DNA of 45,418 nucleotides from Bacteroidota bacterium (lineage in GTDB: Bacteria > Bacteroidota > Bacteroidia > JABEUT01). The notes under the pieces are model-generated. The model was not told the origin of the DNA and made no database searches. It saw only the letters and a list, made by a program, of their open reading frames with translations. Shown one piece after another: positions 1 through 7,984 of this stretch. Each line of letters opens with the position of its first letter. Position 1 is the stretch's first letter. A program made the position numbers and the translations under genes. The stretch is from assembly GCA_013288205.1 (NCBI GenBank), contig JABDCH010000007.1:1-45418 (forward strand), given 5' to 3'.

Positions 1-11
1 AGCGCTTTTTG

Positions 12-19
12 TATTTTTG
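12..19 (+). promoter_or_regulatory. Candidate -7 element for the lectin gene
   Basis: TATTTTTG matches the Bacteroidota -7 consensus TAnnTTTG and lies about 50 nt before the ATG at 71. No convincing -33 element can be judged so close to the window edge. Confidence 0.4.
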
Positions 20-70
20 TTGAAGTAAAACTGTCCGACAAATGATACCTTGGAATATAAGATAGATGAC

Positions 71-2410
71 ATGAAAAAAATATTATATATAACTTTCTTC
101 CTTTTCTTTCTTTCTCCATTAAATTCTGCTGCACAATTTGCACTCGTAAATAATGCATCTATTACTGAGCCCAAATGCAGCGATTCATCTACAACCTATT
201 TGTTAACACCCAATTTGAACTACCAGGCGGGCCAAATATGGTATATAACACCTGTTAGTCTTACTCATCGCTTCGATATTCAATTTGAAATGTATTTAGG
301 CGCTAAGCCTTATACTGTGGGGGCTGATGGAATTTGTTTCGTATTCCAACAACAAAGTATAAATGCCGGAGGTAATGGCGGCGGACTGGGCTTCTCGGGT
401 ATAACCCCTTCCATTGCAGTAGAGTTTGATACTTTTGAGAATTATTGGGATCCCCCGTTTTGCCACACAGCTATTGAAAAGAATGGCGATGTTAATCATA
501 CCGATAATTCGGGGAATAACCTGGTAGGTCCATTGCAGCTTTCTCCCGGTAATCCTAATTTACCCGATAATGCATGGCACCATGTGGAAATTATATGGAA
601 CCCTATTACCGACTCTCTTAGTATGTATTTTGATTGTGTTTTCCGCATAGCTTACGATGGAGATATTATTGATTCTATTTTCGGAGGAAATCCTAATGTA
701 TATTGGGGATTCACAGCAGGAACGGGAGGTGAAGATAATAACCAGGAAATATGTATAGCTCGCTCGTATCTTAATTATCTTAAAGATACTACGATATGTC
801 AATATGATTCAGTTAAGCTAACCACCTCAGGTGGGGTATCCTATCAATGGTCCCCAGCCAAATGGTTGAGCAATGATACGGGGCAAACTGTATATGCAAA
901 ACCGGATATTACCACTACTTACACTGTTACTATAAAGAATAGTTGCGGAGTAATAACTAAAGACAGTACCACCATAACAGTCAACCCCACACCCTCTATG
1001 ACATTAGGCGCCCCAACAAACCTGAAGTGTAATGGGGTTAATACGGGAACAGCTTCAGTAACCGTGCTCAACGGGAATTCCCCGTATACCTATTTGTGGA
1101 GCCCTGCTGGTGGGACAAGTGCAATAGCTACCGGGTTGAGTGCGGGCACTTATACCGTAACTGTATCCGGCACAAATGGATGTGGTGCAAGCGGGAAAGT
1201 AACCATTACGCAGCCTCCTGCTATTACTACTTCCTTTACTTCCAACGTTGCTACTTGTATAGATACCAATGGGTCTATTAGTGTTTCCGTTAGCGGGGGC
1301 ATTTCTCCTTATACCTATTTATGGAGCCCTGGAGGAGAAAGAACTTCCAATATCAAAGGGTTGAGTTCGGGCAAATATACAGTGACTATTGTGGATGCCA
1401 ACGGTTGTATCGATACTGCATCGGGCAATGTAGGTATTAATAAGACGTTTTCAGTTTCTGTTACAGGGCTCGATACCATGTGCAAAGGTCAGAATGCGGT
1501 GCTCTCCGCATCGGGAGCTACAAATTACAAATGGTCTACCGGCAGCACTTCCTCATCGGTTGCTGTTAGTCCTGCCAGCACCACCAATTATTGGGTAGTT
1601 GGTAGCACAGGAATATGTAAGGATTCAATTCCGTATACAATAGATATATACCCACCCTTAGTATTAAACCTGTTGAACGATTCCATTTGTCCTGGTGCAG
1701 CGGTAAAATTGCAAGTAACATGTTCAGGGGGGAAACCAACTTACACCTATACATGGAGTAATGGAATTACAAGCAATAGTCCGGGTCCCATTAAAGTATT
1801 TCCTACCAGCACTACTACGTACAGTATAACTATAACAGACGAGTGTAACTACAAAGCAATTGATAGCGCAAGGGTAACCGTATTTCCCATAGGTTCTACT
1901 TCATTTTATGCGAACCCTGATACCCTTACTAATGGACAGATAGTACAATTTACCAATACCAGCCATGGAATCAATAAATATTACTGGTACTTTGGTGATG
2001 GCGGCACTTCAGGCAGTGTAAATCCTTCCTATTCTTATCCTATTCCCGGTAATTACCAGGTAGTTCTTATTGGGTATAATTCGTATGGCTGTATTGATTC
2101 TGCCATAGGAGATATTTACGTAGCTCCTAAAGTAATTATTCCCAATGTGTTTACCCCGAATGGCGATGGTACCAATGATGAATTCTATTTTACCATACGG
2201 GGGGCGCAGTGCTTTAATTGCAATATTTATAACCGTTGGGGAATTTTGGTCTACCAATCCAATGATATTAAACAAGGCTGGGATGGAAAGATTCAGCAAT
2301 CAGGAGAGCTAGCATCTGATGGAACATACTACTACCTTTTGAATTATTGCGATTATAAAAACGATTCCTATCAATTGGCGGGTTTCTTAGAACTGATAAG
2401 AAATAAATAA
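71..2410 (+). CDS. Secreted L-type lectin / SprB-repeat / PKD protein with T9SS type B sorting domain
   Basis: The protein is a large secreted, probably surface-attached, adhesin-like protein. I chose the ATG at 71 rather than an upstream TTG at 50 because it opens a clean signal peptide (MKKILYITFF... ending near SAAQF). Domains in order: an L-type (legume-like) lectin fold at about residues 20-230 (GADGICFVFQ, AVEFDTFEN, and AWHHVEIIWN motifs); Ig-like/SprB repeats at about 235-600, two of them sharing the SPYTYLWSP...GLS.G.YTVT pattern; a PKD domain at about 610-680 (YYWYFGDGGTS); and a C-terminal gliding-motility/type B sorting domain (VFTPNGDGTNDEF, IYNRWG). Known for the family: such cargo crosses the outer membrane by T9SS. 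A sugar-binding role is inferred from the lectin fold; the ligand is unknown. Confidence 0.9.
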   Translation: MKKILYITFFLFFLSPLNSAAQFALVNNASITEPKCSDSSTTYLLTPNLNYQAGQIWYITPVSLTHRFDIQFEMYLGAKPYTVGADGICFVFQQQSINAGGNGGGLGFSGITPSIAVEFDTFENYWDPPFCHTAIEKNGDVNHTDNSGNNLVGPLQLSPGNPNLPDNAWHHVEIIWNPITDSLSMYFDCVFRIAYDGDIIDSIFGGNPNVYWGFTAGTGGEDNNQEICIARSYLNYLKDTTICQYDSVKLTTSGGVSYQWSPAKWLSNDTGQTVYAKPDITTTYTVTIKNSCGVITKDSTTITVNPTPSMTLGAPTNLKCNGVNTGTASVTVLNGNSPYTYLWSPAGGTSAIATGLSAGTYTVTVSGTNGCGASGKVTITQPPAITTSFTSNVATCIDTNGSISVSVSGGISPYTYLWSPGGERTSNIKGLSSGKYTVTIVDANGCIDTASGNVGINKTFSVSVTGLDTMCKGQNAVLSASGATNYKWSTGSTSSSVAVSPASTTNYWVVGSTGICKDSIPYTIDIYPPLVLNLLNDSICPGAAVKLQVTCSGGKPTYTYTWSNGITSNSPGPIKVFPTSTTTYSITITDECNYKAIDSARVTVFPIGSTSFYANPDTLTNGQIVQFTNTSHGINKYYWYFGDGGTSGSVNPSYSYPIPGNYQVVLIGYNSYGCIDSAIGDIYVAPKVIIPNVFTPNGDGTNDEFYFTIRGAQCFNCNIYNRWGILVYQSNDIKQGWDGKIQQSGELASDGTYYYLLNYCDYKNDSYQLAGFLELIRNK

Positions 2411-2457
2411 TAGGCTCCTCAGTGGAATAACATCTATCTTGCGGCCAAAATTAATTT

Positions 2458-2697
2458 ATGGATACCCCGCACATTGCACAAAAAGCTAATTACCCTATAG
2501 AACTTCAACCCGGAAAATATTGGTGGTGCGCATGTGGACTTAGTAAAAACCAACCCTTTTGTGATGGTTCGCACCGTGTAACTTCATTTACTCCTGTCGA
2601 ATTTGAAATAACAGAACCGAAGACTGTAAAGCTTTGTGGTTGTAAGTTGTCTGCTAAAAAACCTTTCTGCGACGGGTTTCACAAGACCCTGCTCTAA
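2458..2697 (+). CDS. CDGSH-type iron-sulfur domain protein (two motifs)
   Basis: This 79-residue protein carries two CDGSH iron-sulfur motifs: CACGLSKNQPFCDGSH (residues about 24-39) and CGCKLSAKKPFCDGFH (about 60-75). Each has the three cysteines and one histidine that bind a 2Fe-2S cluster in the mitoNEET family. In the second motif Phe replaces the usual small residue before His. No signal peptide is seen, so it is probably cytosolic. Members of this family are redox-active or cluster-transfer proteins; the partner here is unknown. It overlaps the stop codon of the convergent gene at 2694 by a few bases. A near-consensus -7 box (TATCTTGC, 2435-2442) lies upstream. Confidence 0.88.
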   Translation: MDTPHIAQKANYPIELQPGKYWWCACGLSKNQPFCDGSHRVTSFTPVEFEITEPKTVKLCGCKLSAKKPFCDGFHKTLL

Positions 2698-3209
2698 ACT
2701 TTTTTTGCCAGTTCTTTCATTCTTGCCTGTGTTTCGAATTTGGCAGGTTTAGCCGCTTTAATTACGGAGTGAATCCTCTGTTCAAATTCACCAGAATAAT
2801 CACCGGTCGAAATAAGTGATAGCGCTTCCTCAAAAGTGTTTACAATGCAATTATAAAATGTGGGTGTGCGGTTATTGTTTCTCTTGATGGCCTCTATACC
2901 ACATTCCACACGATGAACCATTAAGTAGGCCAGTTCACGATCATAAATGCTGACTTTTTTAAATTCGTTGATGAGCTTATTTACATTCAGGTTGGTACGC
3001 CGCTCCTTTGGGTTTTCTGCCGAATAGGCATAAGTGATTTTCTTCTTATACTTCTCCAGCAGTGGATTCTCATCGTCACTTAATTCGGCTGCATAAAACT
3101 CTTTTACATTTTTAAACTTGTCGAACAGGGTAGTTACTTCCCGGATAATATCTTCTTTATCTGATTTGGCAAGATGTTCCAGCAATTTCTTTTTGGTGAG
3201 CTTAGCCAT
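2694..3209 (-). CDS. DUF6155-like conserved hypothetical protein
   Basis: This 171-residue, lysine-rich, probably alpha-helical soluble protein starts MAKLTKKKLLEHLAKSDKE. The N-terminal pattern of repeated short helices with 'L..LSK.ELI..' spacing and the overall length resemble the DUF6155 family, which I recall from memory and cannot verify here. No catalytic motif, signal peptide or membrane segment is visible. Its ATG lies 4 nt after the cvfB stop codon, so the two are almost certainly co-transcribed. The function is unknown. Confidence 0.75.
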   Translation of the reverse strand: MAKLTKKKLLEHLAKSDKEDIIREVTTLFDKFKNVKEFYAAELSDDENPLLEKYKKKITYAYSAENPKERRTNLNVNKLINEFKKVSIYDRELAYLMVHRVECGIEAIKRNNNRTPTFYNCIVNTFEEALSLISTGDYSGEFEQRIHSVIKAAKPAKFETQARMKELAKKV

Positions 3210-3213
3210 GCTA

Positions 3214-4047
3214 TCATTTTACCAGGCGAATTCCATCTTCTTCAAGTGATATCATCCTCGATTTATATAAGGCTCCTATAGCTTTTTTGAAGGTCTTTTT
3301 GCTGATGCCGAAAGTATCATAAATATCATCTGCGGGGCTTTTATCTGATAGGGCGATGAAGCCGTTTTCTTCTTTCAACTTATCTAAAATACTCTTTGAT
3401 ACCGTGTCTACTTTTTCATACCCGGGCTTATCTAATAACAAATCAATTTTCTGGTCTTCCCGGATTTTTTTAATATAGCCTTTGGTATGTTCTCCCCTAT
3501 GCAATGTGCGGAACACATCGGTATCAAACAACATTCCTGTGTGGGTATTATTTACAATGGCTTTATACCCAATGTCGGTCTGCGTGTAAATGATCAAATC
3601 TACTTCCTGGCCTTCTGTAAATTCAGGAGGAGTTAAATCTAAAAAGTTTTCCACTTTGGCAGAACCCAAAATGCGCCCACCCATATCATCAATGTATATG
3701 TACACCACATACGAGCGGCCAACTTCCATTTTTTGTTTCTGTTCGCGAAAGGGTACAAACAAATCTTTCATCAATCCCCAATCCAGAAAAGCCCCAATAT
3801 CATTCACAGCGACAACTTCCAATAGAGCAAAGTCGCCTACCTCTGCAAAGGGCTTGTCAGTTGTAGCAATTACCCGGTCTTCCGAATCATAATAAACGAA
3901 GACATCAATTTCATCACCAATTTTGCAATCTTTAGGGATATAACGGACAGGCAATAGTATTTCACCTAGTTCCTGGGCATCCAGGTACATACCGAAGTTT
4001 AATTCCTTCAGAACTTTTAGCTTATTCCATTTTCCTACTTCTGCCAT
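3214..4047 (-). CDS. cvfB: S1-domain RNA-binding protein, CvfB/YitL family
   Basis: The protein has tandem S1/OB-fold domains and a C-terminal winged helix, the CvfB architecture. The visible S1 signature is VGDFALLEVVAVNDIGAFLDWG followed by DLFVPF (about residues 70-100). The C-terminal winged helix runs over FGISKKTFKKAIGALYKSRMI. Known for the family: CvfB of Staphylococcus binds RNA and affects virulence gene expression; the role in Bacteroidota is not established. I chose the ATG at 4047 (MAEVGKWN) over a TTG at 4074, because a TATATTTG promoter box at 4063-4070 sits between them. It forms an operon with the DUF6155-like gene. Confidence 0.88.
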   Translation of the reverse strand: MAEVGKWNKLKVLKELNFGMYLDAQELGEILLPVRYIPKDCKIGDEIDVFVYYDSEDRVIATTDKPFAEVGDFALLEVVAVNDIGAFLDWGLMKDLFVPFREQKQKMEVGRSYVVYIYIDDMGGRILGSAKVENFLDLTPPEFTEGQEVDLIIYTQTDIGYKAIVNNTHTGMLFDTDVFRTLHRGEHTKGYIKKIREDQKIDLLLDKPGYEKVDTVSKSILDKLKEENGFIALSDKSPADDIYDTFGISKKTFKKAIGALYKSRMISLEEDGIRLVK

Positions 4048-4062
4048 AGCAATACTGCGTTT

Positions 4063-4070
4063 CAAATATA
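4063..4070 (-). promoter_or_regulatory. Candidate -7 element for cvfB operon
   Basis: On the minus strand this reads TATATTTG, a perfect TAnnTTTG match, 15 nt upstream of the cvfB ATG at 4047. Its position argues against translation from the upstream TTG at 4074. Confidence 0.5.
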
Positions 4071-4129
4071 ACAAACCGCTCCCGTGATTACAGGAATAAT
4101 CTTTCAGAAGGGTATTGCAAATTATTTAA

Positions 4130-4447
4130 TTAAGATACAACCAGGGTCGGGTCTATTTCCTGAGCATAGGCCATTATGCCGCCTTTCAGGTTATATAAAT
4201 TCGTATATCCCTGTTGTTGTTCGAGTGCCTGTATAACCGTAGCAGAGCGTTTTCCGCTGCGGCAATGAACCACCACCTTTTTATCTTTCGGGATTTCATC
4301 CAGGTGTTCCATAACCGTTCCCATAGGAATAAGTTTGCCTCCAATGTTAGCAGCTTCGGCTTCATATTCTTCACGAACATCAATCAGTTGGAAATCTTCG
4401 TGGTTATCCATCATTTTTTTTAGTTCTGCTACGGTTATCTCTTGCAT
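4130..4447 (-). CDS. Rhodanese-like domain protein
   Basis: This 105-residue single-domain rhodanese has the conserved LIDVREEYEAE motif and the active-site loop HCRSGKRSA, whose Cys is the persulfide-carrying residue. No signal peptide is seen, so it is probably a cytosolic sulfurtransferase like GlpE. It is divergent from metX-metZ, which also handles sulfur; a shared role is an inference only. The loop length (CRSGKR, six residues) fits a sulfur-transfer rather than a Cdc25-like phosphatase loop. A TATCTTTG box lies 28 nt upstream. Confidence 0.9.
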   Translation of the reverse strand: MQEITVAELKKMMDNHEDFQLIDVREEYEAEAANIGGKLIPMGTVMEHLDEIPKDKKVVVHCRSGKRSATVIQALEQQQGYTNLYNLKGGIMAYAQEIDPTLVVS

Positions 4448-4475
4448 AGATACAGGTATTGGTAATCTTCAGGTG

Positions 4476-4483
4476 CAAAGATA
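4476..4483 (-). promoter_or_regulatory. Candidate -7 element for rhodanese gene
   Basis: The minus strand reads TATCTTTG, a perfect TAnnTTTG match, 28 nt before the ATG at 4447. It faces away from the metX box at 4509-4516, with 25 bp between them. Confidence 0.5.
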
Positions 4484-4508
4484 GCCATAAACGTAATATC
4501 GAAATAAC

Positions 4509-4516
4509 TAATTTTG
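4509..4516 (+). promoter_or_regulatory. Candidate -7 element for metX-metZ
   Basis: TAATTTTG matches TAnnTTTG and lies 32 nt before the metX ATG at 4549. It supports that start over an upstream in-frame codon at 4459, which would place the promoter inside the coding region. Confidence 0.5.
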
Positions 4517-4548
4517 TCCGGTACCCTACACAACAGGGCTTTAAAGAA

Positions 4549-5571
4549 ATGGCTGAAATAAATACATTCCAATATGCGGGAGAATATAAGCTGGAATCGG
4601 GAGAAATACTACCAGGCTTCACACTTGCCTATCATACGTATGGCAAACTAAACAGTGCGAAGGACAACGTCATTTGGATTTGCCATGCCTTAACAGCCAA
4701 TTCAGATGCCGAAAACTGGTGGCCCGGGTTAATTGGTAAAGGCAAGCTTTTTGATCCTTCCGACTATTTTATTATTTGTGCTAATATTCCCGGCTCATGT
4801 TACGGGTCTACCGGGCCTCTTTCAATCGATATAGGAACTGACAGGCCATTTTACCATAACTTCCCACTGCTTACAGTGCTAGATATTGTTGGCGCATTAG
4901 ACATCATGCGCAAGAAATTAGGCATTAAAAAAATTCATGCTGTTATGGGCGGCTCTCTTGGCGGACAGCAAGCATTGGAGTGGTCTATTATAAATCCGGG
5001 GTTAATAAAGAATTTAGTAATGGTAGCTTCAAATGCAAAGAGTTCTCCCTGGGGAATAGCTTTTCGCGAAAGCCAACGCATGGCCATAGAAGCTGATCCT
5101 ACGTGGAAGGAATATATTCCAGAAGCGGGAATTGAAGGAATGAAAGTAGCCCGCAGTATTGCCTTGCTGAGTTACAGGAATTATCAGACCTATTTGAAAT
5201 CGCAAAGCGAGGAGAATAATAATAAAGTGGATAAATTTAAGGCGTCATCTTACCAGCGTTACCAAGGTGAAAAACTGGCGAAGCGCTCTTTTAATGCCTA
5301 TTCGTACTGGACACTTTCTAAAGCCATGGATTCGCATAACGTGGCACGGGGTAGGGGAGGCATGAAAAAAGCTCTTTCTCTCATTAAAGCGAAGGTACTT
5401 ACCATTGGTATTAGCTCTGATATATTATTTCCTCCGCCTGAGTCAAAATTCATTGCTGAAAAAGTGAAGGACGGGCGCTACGAGGAAATAGATTCCTTAT
5501 ACGGCCACGATGGCTTCCTGATTGAAGTACCCCAGCTCACAAAAATTATTAAACCGTTTTTATCTAAATAA
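4549..5571 (+). CDS. metX: Homoserine O-acetyltransferase
   Basis: This alpha/beta-hydrolase-fold enzyme acetylates homoserine with acetyl-CoA, the first committed step to methionine. The catalytic triad is visible: Ser136 in the nucleophile elbow GGSLGGQQALEW, Asp291 in SSDILFPP, and His320 in YGHDGF. The family signature NIPGSCYGSTGP is present. Length from the chosen ATG (MAEINTFQY) is 340 residues, typical for MetX. The upstream 30 residues opened by the codon at 4459 do not look like MetX and overlap the promoter. The next gene, metZ, begins 1 nt after the stop, so the two are translationally linked. Family members may use succinyl-CoA, but the Bacteroidota type is normally an acetyltransferase. 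Confidence 0.95.
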   Translation: MAEINTFQYAGEYKLESGEILPGFTLAYHTYGKLNSAKDNVIWICHALTANSDAENWWPGLIGKGKLFDPSDYFIICANIPGSCYGSTGPLSIDIGTDRPFYHNFPLLTVLDIVGALDIMRKKLGIKKIHAVMGGSLGGQQALEWSIINPGLIKNLVMVASNAKSSPWGIAFRESQRMAIEADPTWKEYIPEAGIEGMKVARSIALLSYRNYQTYLKSQSEENNNKVDKFKASSYQRYQGEKLAKRSFNAYSYWTLSKAMDSHNVARGRGGMKKALSLIKAKVLTIGISSDILFPPPESKFIAEKVKDGRYEEIDSLYGHDGFLIEVPQLTKIIKPFLSK

Positions 5572-5572
5572 T

Positions 5573-6751
5573 ATGCCACGCAGAAAACATCCTGAAACAC
5601 TTGCCATACGGACACAAGCAGAAAGAAGCAGGTTCAACGAACACTCGGTTCCACTGTATCTTACATCCAGTTTTGTGTTTGAAGATGCAGAAACCATGCG
5701 TGCCATGTTTGCCGACGAAATAGAAGGCAATATATACAGCCGTTTCTCTAATCCGAATACAACAGAATTTATTGATAAGATTTGCTTGCTCGAAGAAGCT
5801 GAAGCCGGAGTAGCATTTGCTTCAGGTATGGCTGCTGTGTTTGCAACCTTTGCCGCTCTGCTGAAAACAGGTGACCATATTGTGTGTTGCAGTTCGGTAT
5901 TTGGTTCTACCCATACAATACTCGAAAAGCAATTGTTGCGATGGGGAATTACCCATACGTATGTCGATATTCACAAAACGGATGAATGGGAAAAGGCTAT
6001 TATACCTGATACTAAAATGATATTTGTTGAAACTCCTTCCAATCCTGCATTGGATATTATTGATTTAGATTGGCTAGGGAAGTTTGCTAAAAAACATAAT
6101 TGTATTTTAGTGGTAGATAATTGTTTTGCTACACCTATTCTTCAGCAACCATTAAAGTATGGTGCTGCACTTAGCATTCACTCTGCTACTAAGTATATAG
6201 ACGGGCAAGGGCGTGTGATGGGAGGAATTGTAGTTGGACAAAAGGAGTTAATGATTGATATAAAAGCATTTCTTCGCCAAACAGGCGCTGCCATGTCACC
6301 ATTTAATGCATGGGTATTATCTAAAAGCATGGAAACACTTGGGTTGAGAATGGAAAGACATTCTGAAAATGCTTTGAAAGTGGCAGAGTTTTTGGAAAAG
6401 CAAAGCGATGTAGAATCAGTGAAATATCCGTTTTTACCTTCTCATCCAAAGTATGCTGTAGCTAAAAAACAAATGAAAGCCGGTGGAGGAATGGTAGCTT
6501 TCATTATTAATGGAGGATTGGAACGTGGTAAAAAATTTATGGATGGTGTTGAAATGGCATCATTGACAGGTAACCTGGGTGATACACGTACCATTGTATC
6601 GCATCCGGCATCAACTACTCATGCTAAGCTTACGGAACAAGAACGCCTGGCATCTGGCATTTTGCCGGGATTGATACGCATATCGGTCGGAATAGAGCAT
6701 ATAGATGATATAATCGAAGACCTGGAGCAGGCTTTTAAAAAGTCGAAATAA
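5573..6751 (+). CDS. metZ: O-acylhomoserine sulfhydrylase (PLP-dependent, MetZ-like)
   Basis: This is a PLP-dependent Cys/Met-metabolism enzyme. The Schiff-base lysine is Lys207 in SATKYIDGQGR, a signature of the MetZ branch. Other family motifs are YSRFSNPNT (phosphate binding), FASGMAAVFATF, and VDNCFATP with the pyridine-binding Asp. It probably makes homocysteine from O-acetylhomoserine and sulfide, since it is coupled to metX. Whether it prefers the acetyl or succinyl ester cannot be read from sequence alone. The ATG at 5573 (MPRRKHPETLAIRT) is favoured over one inside metX at 5522, giving 392 residues, the family norm. Confidence 0.93.
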   Translation: MPRRKHPETLAIRTQAERSRFNEHSVPLYLTSSFVFEDAETMRAMFADEIEGNIYSRFSNPNTTEFIDKICLLEEAEAGVAFASGMAAVFATFAALLKTGDHIVCCSSVFGSTHTILEKQLLRWGITHTYVDIHKTDEWEKAIIPDTKMIFVETPSNPALDIIDLDWLGKFAKKHNCILVVDNCFATPILQQPLKYGAALSIHSATKYIDGQGRVMGGIVVGQKELMIDIKAFLRQTGAAMSPFNAWVLSKSMETLGLRMERHSENALKVAEFLEKQSDVESVKYPFLPSHPKYAVAKKQMKAGGGMVAFIINGGLERGKKFMDGVEMASLTGNLGDTRTIVSHPASTTHAKLTEQERLASGILPGLIRISVGIEHIDDIIEDLEQAFKKSK

Positions 6752-6764
6752 TTATTGCCAGGGT

Positions 6765-7376
6765 TTAAGCCGCAACTCTTTGTAAAATCAATTTACAGGG
6801 GATATGTGAGGTTACCCTAACCACATGCCCGGCATGTAATGGAATACTGAGATAATCGCCTGGAATAAGGCTGTGGATAGTTCCGTCAATATCAATATCG
6901 CAGGTGCCTTCCAACACTAAGAATTTTTCGTGCTCATTCGTATGAACTTCATAAGGTGTTTCGCTTTTTAACCAGGCAATGGCAGTGCTCGATTGCGGGG
7001 TGTAGCCTATAATTTTCAAGTAGATATCGTTAAAATCATCAGGCAGCACCATATCTTTTCGACTTGTCCATTCTCTATAATCTTCAATAGTTGAGTTGTT
7101 GCTAAGAATAGGAGGGAAGACTGGTTGTTCTCCACTTTTCAGTCGTTCTTCATAGTCAATCGAAGCCAGTATCAGCGGCTTAATAGTGGGATTAGGAGCC
7201 TTTGAATAAGATTCAGCGTACGTTTTTAATGTTTCCGATATTTCCTCAATTTTTCTCTTTACTTCTTTATGGGCAAACGACATATCTTCCACTTGCCGCA
7301 CTTCTTCAGCAGATGCCATTCCTAAAACATATATTTCAAGAATACCAGATTGTATGAATGATTCTATATTTTCCAC
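6765..7376 (-). CDS. Soluble anti-sigma factor with C-terminal cupin (ChrR/RskA-like)
   Basis: The 203-residue protein appears to fuse two parts. The N-terminal ~80 residues (SGILEIYVLGMASAEEVRQVEDM) resemble the RskA-type anti-sigma domain common in Bacteroidota. The C-terminal ~80 residues form a cupin: HTNEHEKFLVLEGTCDIDI, then PGDYLSIPLHAGHVV, with several His and Glu that could bind a metal. No transmembrane helix and no zinc HxxxCxxC motif are visible, so unlike classical RskA it should be cytosolic, as ChrR is. Its ATG lies 5 nt after the sigma-factor stop codon, so it is almost certainly the cognate regulator. That it senses an oxidant or small ligand through the cupin is inference. 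Confidence 0.8.
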   Translation of the reverse strand: MENIESFIQSGILEIYVLGMASAEEVRQVEDMSFAHKEVKRKIEEISETLKTYAESYSKAPNPTIKPLILASIDYEERLKSGEQPVFPPILSNNSTIEDYREWTSRKDMVLPDDFNDIYLKIIGYTPQSSTAIAWLKSETPYEVHTNEHEKFLVLEGTCDIDIDGTIHSLIPGDYLSIPLHAGHVVRVTSHIPCKLILQRVAA

Positions 7377-7381
7377 TCTGC

Positions 7382-7852
7382 TTAGGGTCTTCTTAATTGA
7401 TTTATTTCTTTTCGAAGTAATTGTCGTAATTCACTAACAGGTATTTGCATTTTTTCTGCCGCTTCTTCTTGTGTGATATGACCTGATATAATTAGTTCCA
7501 TAATTAATGTAGGCGTTTTCCAATCTTTATATGATGAATTCTGATTACCTACGTAAGTACTGTTGGTTTGGTTTTCAAGGAGATTATTAGCCGTATCTAT
7601 GGCTGTTCGAAATACCCATACAACCAATCTTTCTTCCGAAGGCTTGTAAGTCTGTTTAGTCCGCCAGATATGAATAAAACATGCCTTTAATATTTCTTCT
7701 GCAATGGTAGTATTTGCAGTCATCTTCTGTAACACGCGAAATAATATGGGAGAATATTTCTCATAGAGCGCCCCTAATGCTACCTGGTCAGAATTTTGAA
7801 AAGCTCCTGCAAAGCATTCATCAGTTTTATATATGGTGGAATAGTCTGTCAT
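7382..7852 (-). CDS. ECF-family RNA polymerase sigma factor
   Basis: This 156-residue protein has sigma region 2 (ALGALYEKYSPILFRVLQKM...AEEILKACFIHIW) and a shortened, weaker region 4 (HITQEEAAEKMQIPVSELRQLL). That is the two-domain layout of ECF sigma-70 factors. The ATG at 7852 (MTDYSTIYKTDECF) is preferred over one at 7909, which would add a hydrophobic leader unlike sigma factors and overlaps the promoter box. It is the first gene of a two-gene operon with the cupin anti-sigma factor and is divergent from ferrochelatase. Autoregulation is typical for such pairs but is not shown here. Confidence 0.88.
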   Translation of the reverse strand: MTDYSTIYKTDECFAGAFQNSDQVALGALYEKYSPILFRVLQKMTANTTIAEEILKACFIHIWRTKQTYKPSEERLVVWVFRTAIDTANNLLENQTNSTYVGNQNSSYKDWKTPTLIMELIISGHITQEEAAEKMQIPVSELRQLLRKEINQLRRP

Positions 7853-7906
7853 TAATAGAGAAGCAAGAGCTGGGAGAAAACAATTAACTAAATTAATAAA
7901 CCAGTC

Positions 7907-7914
7907 CAAATGTA
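7907..7914 (-). promoter_or_regulatory. Candidate -7 element for ECF sigma operon
   Basis: The minus strand reads TACATTTG, matching TAnnTTTG, 54 nt before the sigma-factor ATG at 7852. This is the housekeeping-type motif; an ECF-specific autoregulated promoter is not recognisable by eye. Confidence 0.4.
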
Positions 7915-7965
7915 TATATAAATTGCAAAATACCTAAGCCAATACTTTATATATCTTCTTAATTG

Positions 7966-7973
7966 TAATTTCG
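7966..7973 (+). promoter_or_regulatory. Candidate -7-like element (TAATTTCG) for hemH
   Basis: TAATTTCG differs from TAnnTTTG at one base and lies 11 nt before the hemH ATG at 7985. The identical 8-mer also lies upstream of ftsX (23602-23609) and, on the minus strand, leuS (23540-23547). Confidence 0.3.
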
Positions 7974-7984
7974 CATCTTTGAAT

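Noticed and set aside
4459-4548. Upstream 30-codon extension of metX
   Set aside because: It contains the -7 box at 4509-4516 and does not resemble the MetX N-terminus; the start at 4549 fits the family.
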